Of a stretch of DNA of 64,000 bases, positions 60,560-64,000 are shown one piece after another; within the stretch, counting starts at the first letter, position 1, and the number at the start of each line of letters is the position of its first letter. A program made the position numbers and the translations under genes. Source of the stretch: Kryptolebias marmoratus (Eukaryota > Chordata > Actinopteri > Cyprinodontiformes > Rivulidae); the NCBI RefSeq assembly GCF_001649575.2, contig NC_051452.1:7777549-7841548 (forward strand). Reading direction: 5' to 3'. The notes beneath the pieces are model-generated. The model was not told the DNA's origin. It worked only from the letters and a program-made list of their open reading frames with translations, and searched no databases.

Positions 60560-60775
60560 GTTACACTCTAAAAACGGCTAAGTTAAAAATGACCCAATTT
60601 GTCATTTGAGTAAAATTTGGACCGAACCAACCCTAGATGGTTTTAACTCAGCAGGGTTGGGTTGTCAGTTTGACCCAGCATACTGAGTTAAGTATTATAT
60701 TTAAAAATTGGGTTAAAACTACTAATTTGTTGAATTAGAGTTTCTAAAATGTTCAGTTAAAAAGAACCTAAAGTA
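60560..60775. mobile_element. possible MITE with GGGTTAAA/AACCC motifs
   Basis: Begins TTACACTCTAAAAACGG and carries repeated AAATGACCC, GGGTTGGGTTG, TGACCCAGCA and GGGTTAAAAC. These resemble a common fish non-autonomous element rich in 'tgggttnnnnaaccca'. Exact ends not found. Confidence 0.42.
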
Positions 60776-61085
60776 TGGTCATGAAAAAGCTAGTTCTGAT
60801 TGGTATTAGCACTCACTTTGTAGTGCAAACTAAAGTTATTACCAAAGGTTAAACATCTTCTTATAAGTTGTTATTACCATCTTACCTTTATTTATAACAT
60901 CCTAAAGCAAAGGTCCAATATGGTCCAAATCTGCCTTAGTAGGGTGGTGCATCAGTTCATGATCCAAAATAAACTCCATTTTTTAAATGCCCATATTCCT
61001 TTTCACTGCCAATATGTGTCATGGCATTTATTTGGTACAATATCCTTTGTTCGGGTGTTTGGGGTTATACAAATAAACACATTTC
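60776..61085. other. intron 1 sequence, nothing recognised
   Basis: AT-rich unique DNA. Confidence 0.4.
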
Positions 61086-61540
61086 TGTTAGGTTTGGGAG
61101 AATTCTCCACTTAAGTGGTGGAAGATAAGGACCCAGAATGCAGACCAACACAGGGACCTCAGAAGTAAAACTAATTTGGTTAAAAGAACAAAATCGTGGC
61201 AGCAGAAACCAAACAACACAAACTTACTAAGAGCAGGGAACACAAGGAAAACTGGACAGTGAAATTCTGAAACAAATTGGGACAATGAACCAGCGAGTAA
61301 TGGAGGCTGAGGAACAGGTGTACGGACTGAGGGTGATTAGGAGGCGACAGGTGACTGATTACAAACTAGAGACAGGTGCAGATGGGTGTGGCAGGCTGAC
61401 AAATACTGAGCTGAGGACAGGTGAGGAATGACAGAGGACACAGAGGAAGCCAGACTGCACAGGAACTTACCATAATGAACTAAACACAGGGATAACAAGA
61501 AATAAAACAGAATATAATTCAAAAACTCAAATCCTAACAG
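61086..61540 (-). mobile_element. solo-LTR-like element, family B copy 3
   Basis: Ends TGTTAGG and CCTAACA form a 7-bp inverted pair, mutated in step from the TGTCAGG/CCTGACA of copy 1. Flanks ATTTC and GTTTC match 4 of 5. The interior GGTGTGGCAGGCTGACAAAT is shared with copy 2 (GGCGTGGCAGGCTGAC near 25515). Inserted antisense to klf7. Confidence 0.65.
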
Positions 61541-62837
61541 TTTCCACAACTGCTTTCTTAGCTAAGCATGAGATCTGGTGGAGTAATGATGTTTGCATGG
61601 TAAAAACGAGGTAAACGTGGCTCAAAACAAAGCTGACTTGTCATTCAGGTACTCTTATCAGAGTCGTACCTCACGGTTTGTGGTTGAGATTGACAAGTCA
61701 TTTCAGATCGGCTCTACACGAGAAGAAAGTAGAATTTTTCCACTTCGCTGTTCTCTTTATCTACCCCCCCCCCTCCCCCTCTTTTTTGCGGCCCACCACC
61801 CTTTTGTTTCTTCGTGTCTTTTCCAGCCAAGGCCCCATTCTCTCACCCCATCATTGTGTGCGGTAATGAAGATTAGCCAGCCTGCCGCACACAATGGGTT
61901 CTCCACATCCGGAGCGCAGACTCCCCAAATCCTGCCACAAGCTGCTAACCCCGGTGTAAAACCACTGATGCTGCCGACCCCCTTCTATCCGCAAAACCTC
62001 ACACACACTTTCATGGTCTGGCTCATTCAGACAGACACATAAACGTGACCAATATGCCGCGCTGGAAGCAAAAAGCTGAACTGGCCCCTGATTAGATTAG
62101 GATGGTTTTGACAGCTGAGCGGGACTGCTTGGCGACTCGAACGCCGATAAACAGCAGCTCACCCAAATCCAGTTAAAGAGAGACAGAGTTCCCCTCCCCA
62201 GCGAGTGCAACACGGCTCCAGTCGTCAGGATTATACCCCCCCCTCACCCCCCATCCATCCATCCTCTGTGACCTGCTATTCTCCTTCTTCGCTTCTATCT
62301 CATCCTCCTCTCTATCATTCTCGAGATGCGTCTCCTCTTCCCTTGATCCCATTTCACCCTCACCTCTCCTACCCTCGACTTAATACCAGAACAAAGACAT
62401 TTTCCACACTTTGTCACAAGCTATTTAGATGGAGCAGGAGAGGTCTTTATATGCAGTGCACTTGTTGTATCCCACGACTAAGACCTCTTAATAAGGTCTG
62501 TATCGCTCTCAAGGTCGGCAGATCCTCACGAGTTCAGTCTGTTTACTTGTCAAGCTACTTCAGGCGTTTAGAGGAAACACATGTAGGGATGGATTATCCA
62601 AATGTGGCAGCAGTTACTGGAAATGTGTTAAAGTCACAACTAGTCATTTATTTATTTGCTATGGGCTGTATGAAATGTTTAAAACTAAAGTTGGACATTT
62701 TATGTTATCCTGTGTGTGCATAAAACTAAAACTCATGATTGTGTCGTCATTAAAACAATTGGGATGAAAAAACAGTGCATTTGTATCTCATTCATGTAAC
62801 TTTTTTTGCTCGACGCTGTGCCCTTGTGTTTGTTTTG
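61541..62837. other. intron 1 sequence, no exon recognised
   Basis: Pyrimidine-rich runs at 61760-61850 and 62230-62380 create long but unconvincing frames (149 and 172 codons). Neither has a domain or consensus acceptor/donor pair. Confidence 0.45.
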
Positions 62838-63075
62838 TCTGTCTGTTAACAAAATATCTCATGAACCACTGGACGGACTTAGTAATCACTGGTTCTACAG
62901 CTGCACTGGTTAACTTTTGGAGCCAACCTTATTAAAAATGAACGCCACAACTAGGCAGCCTCATCAAACACAATAGAATAATTCAGCCAATTTTACAGTT
63001 ATTGAGCTAAAATTGGGTGTATTCGTAGCTGAGAGTCATTCCAAACACTTACTGAGTGTTAACTGATCCTACAAC
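62838..63075 (+). repeat. family 1 repeat, forward copy
   Basis: TTAACAAAATATCTCATGAA, CCACTGGACGGACTTAG, TTAACTTTTGGAGCCAACC, TTTACAGTTATTGAGCTAAA and TAGCTGAGAGTCATTCC. The terminal block is missing. Confidence 0.75.
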
Positions 63076-64000
63076 ATCAATGTTTCACCTTCCAACAGTG
63101 ACTATATGTGGTCCAACCATATTTTAGGTTTTTACCTTGTTTCTTTGCATTGTGTCAGTGTTGTTGTATTAAGGGAGGACGAAGGGGAGGTCCCTGTAGT
63201 GTCAAGTTGATGTGGACGTGTACCTTTCTGTTGTGTCTGCTCGGAGAAAGCGATGGGAAATGTCTCTCCACTCCATTAAGCAGAGGTCACAAGGTTTTTT
63301 TGCGCTCTGAGTGCTCCATCATTGTGGTTTTCCTGGCAGAAGAAAGGTGCTCTGAAGATCACACACAAACGTGCGCTCGCATGCGTCGCGTGAACCTCCT
63401 GTAACGGGACGGATTGGCGGGAGAGCTGAAACTATCAGACTAAACTTGATTTCAAAACTGGGCTGAATAATAATAAAAAAAAATGTACACAAGCAAGTCA
63501 AGCAAAGCAGAATATGCTGCTCGCAACAGCTTCAAGTCTCTATTTGTGCGCCCATCCAAACCAAAATTGACTGTGTATAAAAGGAGTTGGCAGGTTTACA
63601 ACCGAACGCACATTATTCTGCTAAACTCCGTCAGCAAATTGTGATTTAACAACTGGCAGTGTCTGTTATCAGCCTGAAGCCCGCTCTGTGTAAAACTGCC
63701 TCAAGGTGCTGTGTTGCCAGGCTTTGACGGAGGAGCTGATTATTACCGTGAGGCTAATGTCGTCTGATAAGGCCGTGTGTGTAATTAAGCTGTTTCCGTA
63801 GTGTGTTATCTGAAGCTAGGTGGCTGCCTGGAGAGATGGAGCTGTTAGTCAATGAGGAGGAGAGCTGCTGTCTCCTGTCTGTGGCATTTCGAGCCTCACA
63901 TCTTTCTCTCTTTTTCTTTTCCTCCTCTAATTTGCAGCGTCTAGCGTTTGCTTCGTCTCTTCCTTTTCCTTGAAACTTTTCTCTTGAAATTTGAAATGTA
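63076..64000. other. intron 1 sequence; candidate regulatory block
   Basis: 63640-63850 is unique, with GAGCTGATTATTACCG, GAGGCTAATGTCGTC and GTGTGTAATTAAGC. Pyrimidine-rich at 63895-63985. No KLF7 exon 2 seen before the window end. Confidence 0.4.

Larger units (their letters stand above)
47147..64000 (+). other. klf7: klf7 intron 1 (5' portion)
   Basis: Everything after the donor GTACGT at 47147 is read as the first intron. The next KLF6/7 exon should open with codons for TCLELERYL; I found no such sequence, so the intron continues past the window (more than 16.8 kb here). A long first intron is usual for vertebrate KLF7. It contains four family 1 repeat loci, all in sense orientation to klf7, one family 2 copy and one solo LTR. 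Confidence 0.75.

Noticed and set aside
61593..62042. 149-codon open frame in intron 1
   Set aside because: Runs through a pyrimidine tract; no domain and no KLF7 similarity.
62205..62723. 172-codon open frame, the longest in the window
   Set aside because: Its first half is low-complexity proline/serine from a C/T tract and its second half has no motif; not a KLF7 exon.

Overview
The window reads as a vertebrate nuclear genome segment, most likely from a teleost fish. There is one spliced developmental gene start, long non-coding stretches, many CA/GT microsatellites, and dense decayed transposons of types abundant in fish: Tc1/mariner-like, L2-like and RTE/Rex3-like LINEs, solo LTRs and MITE-like elements. 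No operons, bacterial genes, rRNA, tRNA or CRISPR array are visible. Calling it a percomorph/killifish-like genome is an inference from the repeat style; I could not verify a species.

The only protein-coding gene I can support is the first coding exon of a Kruppel-like factor at 47045-47146 (+). Its 34 codons start [20 protein letters not shown] and end in a consensus splice donor, matching KLF7 better than its paralog KLF6. A CpG-rich proximal promoter/5'UTR with CCAAT-type boxes lies at about 46520-47044, interrupted by a 21-base assembly gap inside a poly-C run. Everything from 47147 to the window end looks like intron 1, because the next KLF7 exon is not found. The 46 kb before it looks intergenic. 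The longer open reading frames elsewhere show no coding character or belong to transposon remnants.

Layout: 1-120 LINE fragment; 1.4-1.9 kb and 13.95-14.55 kb two members of one solo-LTR family (family A); 6.2-6.9 kb a MITE with ~80-bp terminal inverted repeats; 10.9-11.3 kb RTE reverse-transcriptase remnant; 11.46-11.86, 25.28-25.69 and 61.09-61.54 kb a second solo-LTR family (family B); 15.8-16.2, 35.7-36.6 and 44.5-45.05 kb Tc1-like remnants; 21.4-22.1, 26.9-27.8 and 41.7-42.2 kb L2-like LINE 3' ends; 30.3-30.6 and 34.1-34.6 kb RTE/Rex3-like tails.

The strongest unexplained signal is a dispersed repeat, here called family 1. It occurs at 17 loci (about 5.9 kb, ~9% of the window) on both strands, often as tandem units of about 300 bp. 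Each unit carries a YY1-like CAAGATGGC core, and arrays finish with a GC-rich block next to a small palindrome (GCATTCCTTNNAGGAATGC-like). A second, rarer unnamed repeat (family 2) has two diverged copies at 29.35 and 53.1 kb. Several unique blocks look like conserved regulatory elements, but only cross-species alignment could establish that. I see no evidence of an exotic new biochemical system.
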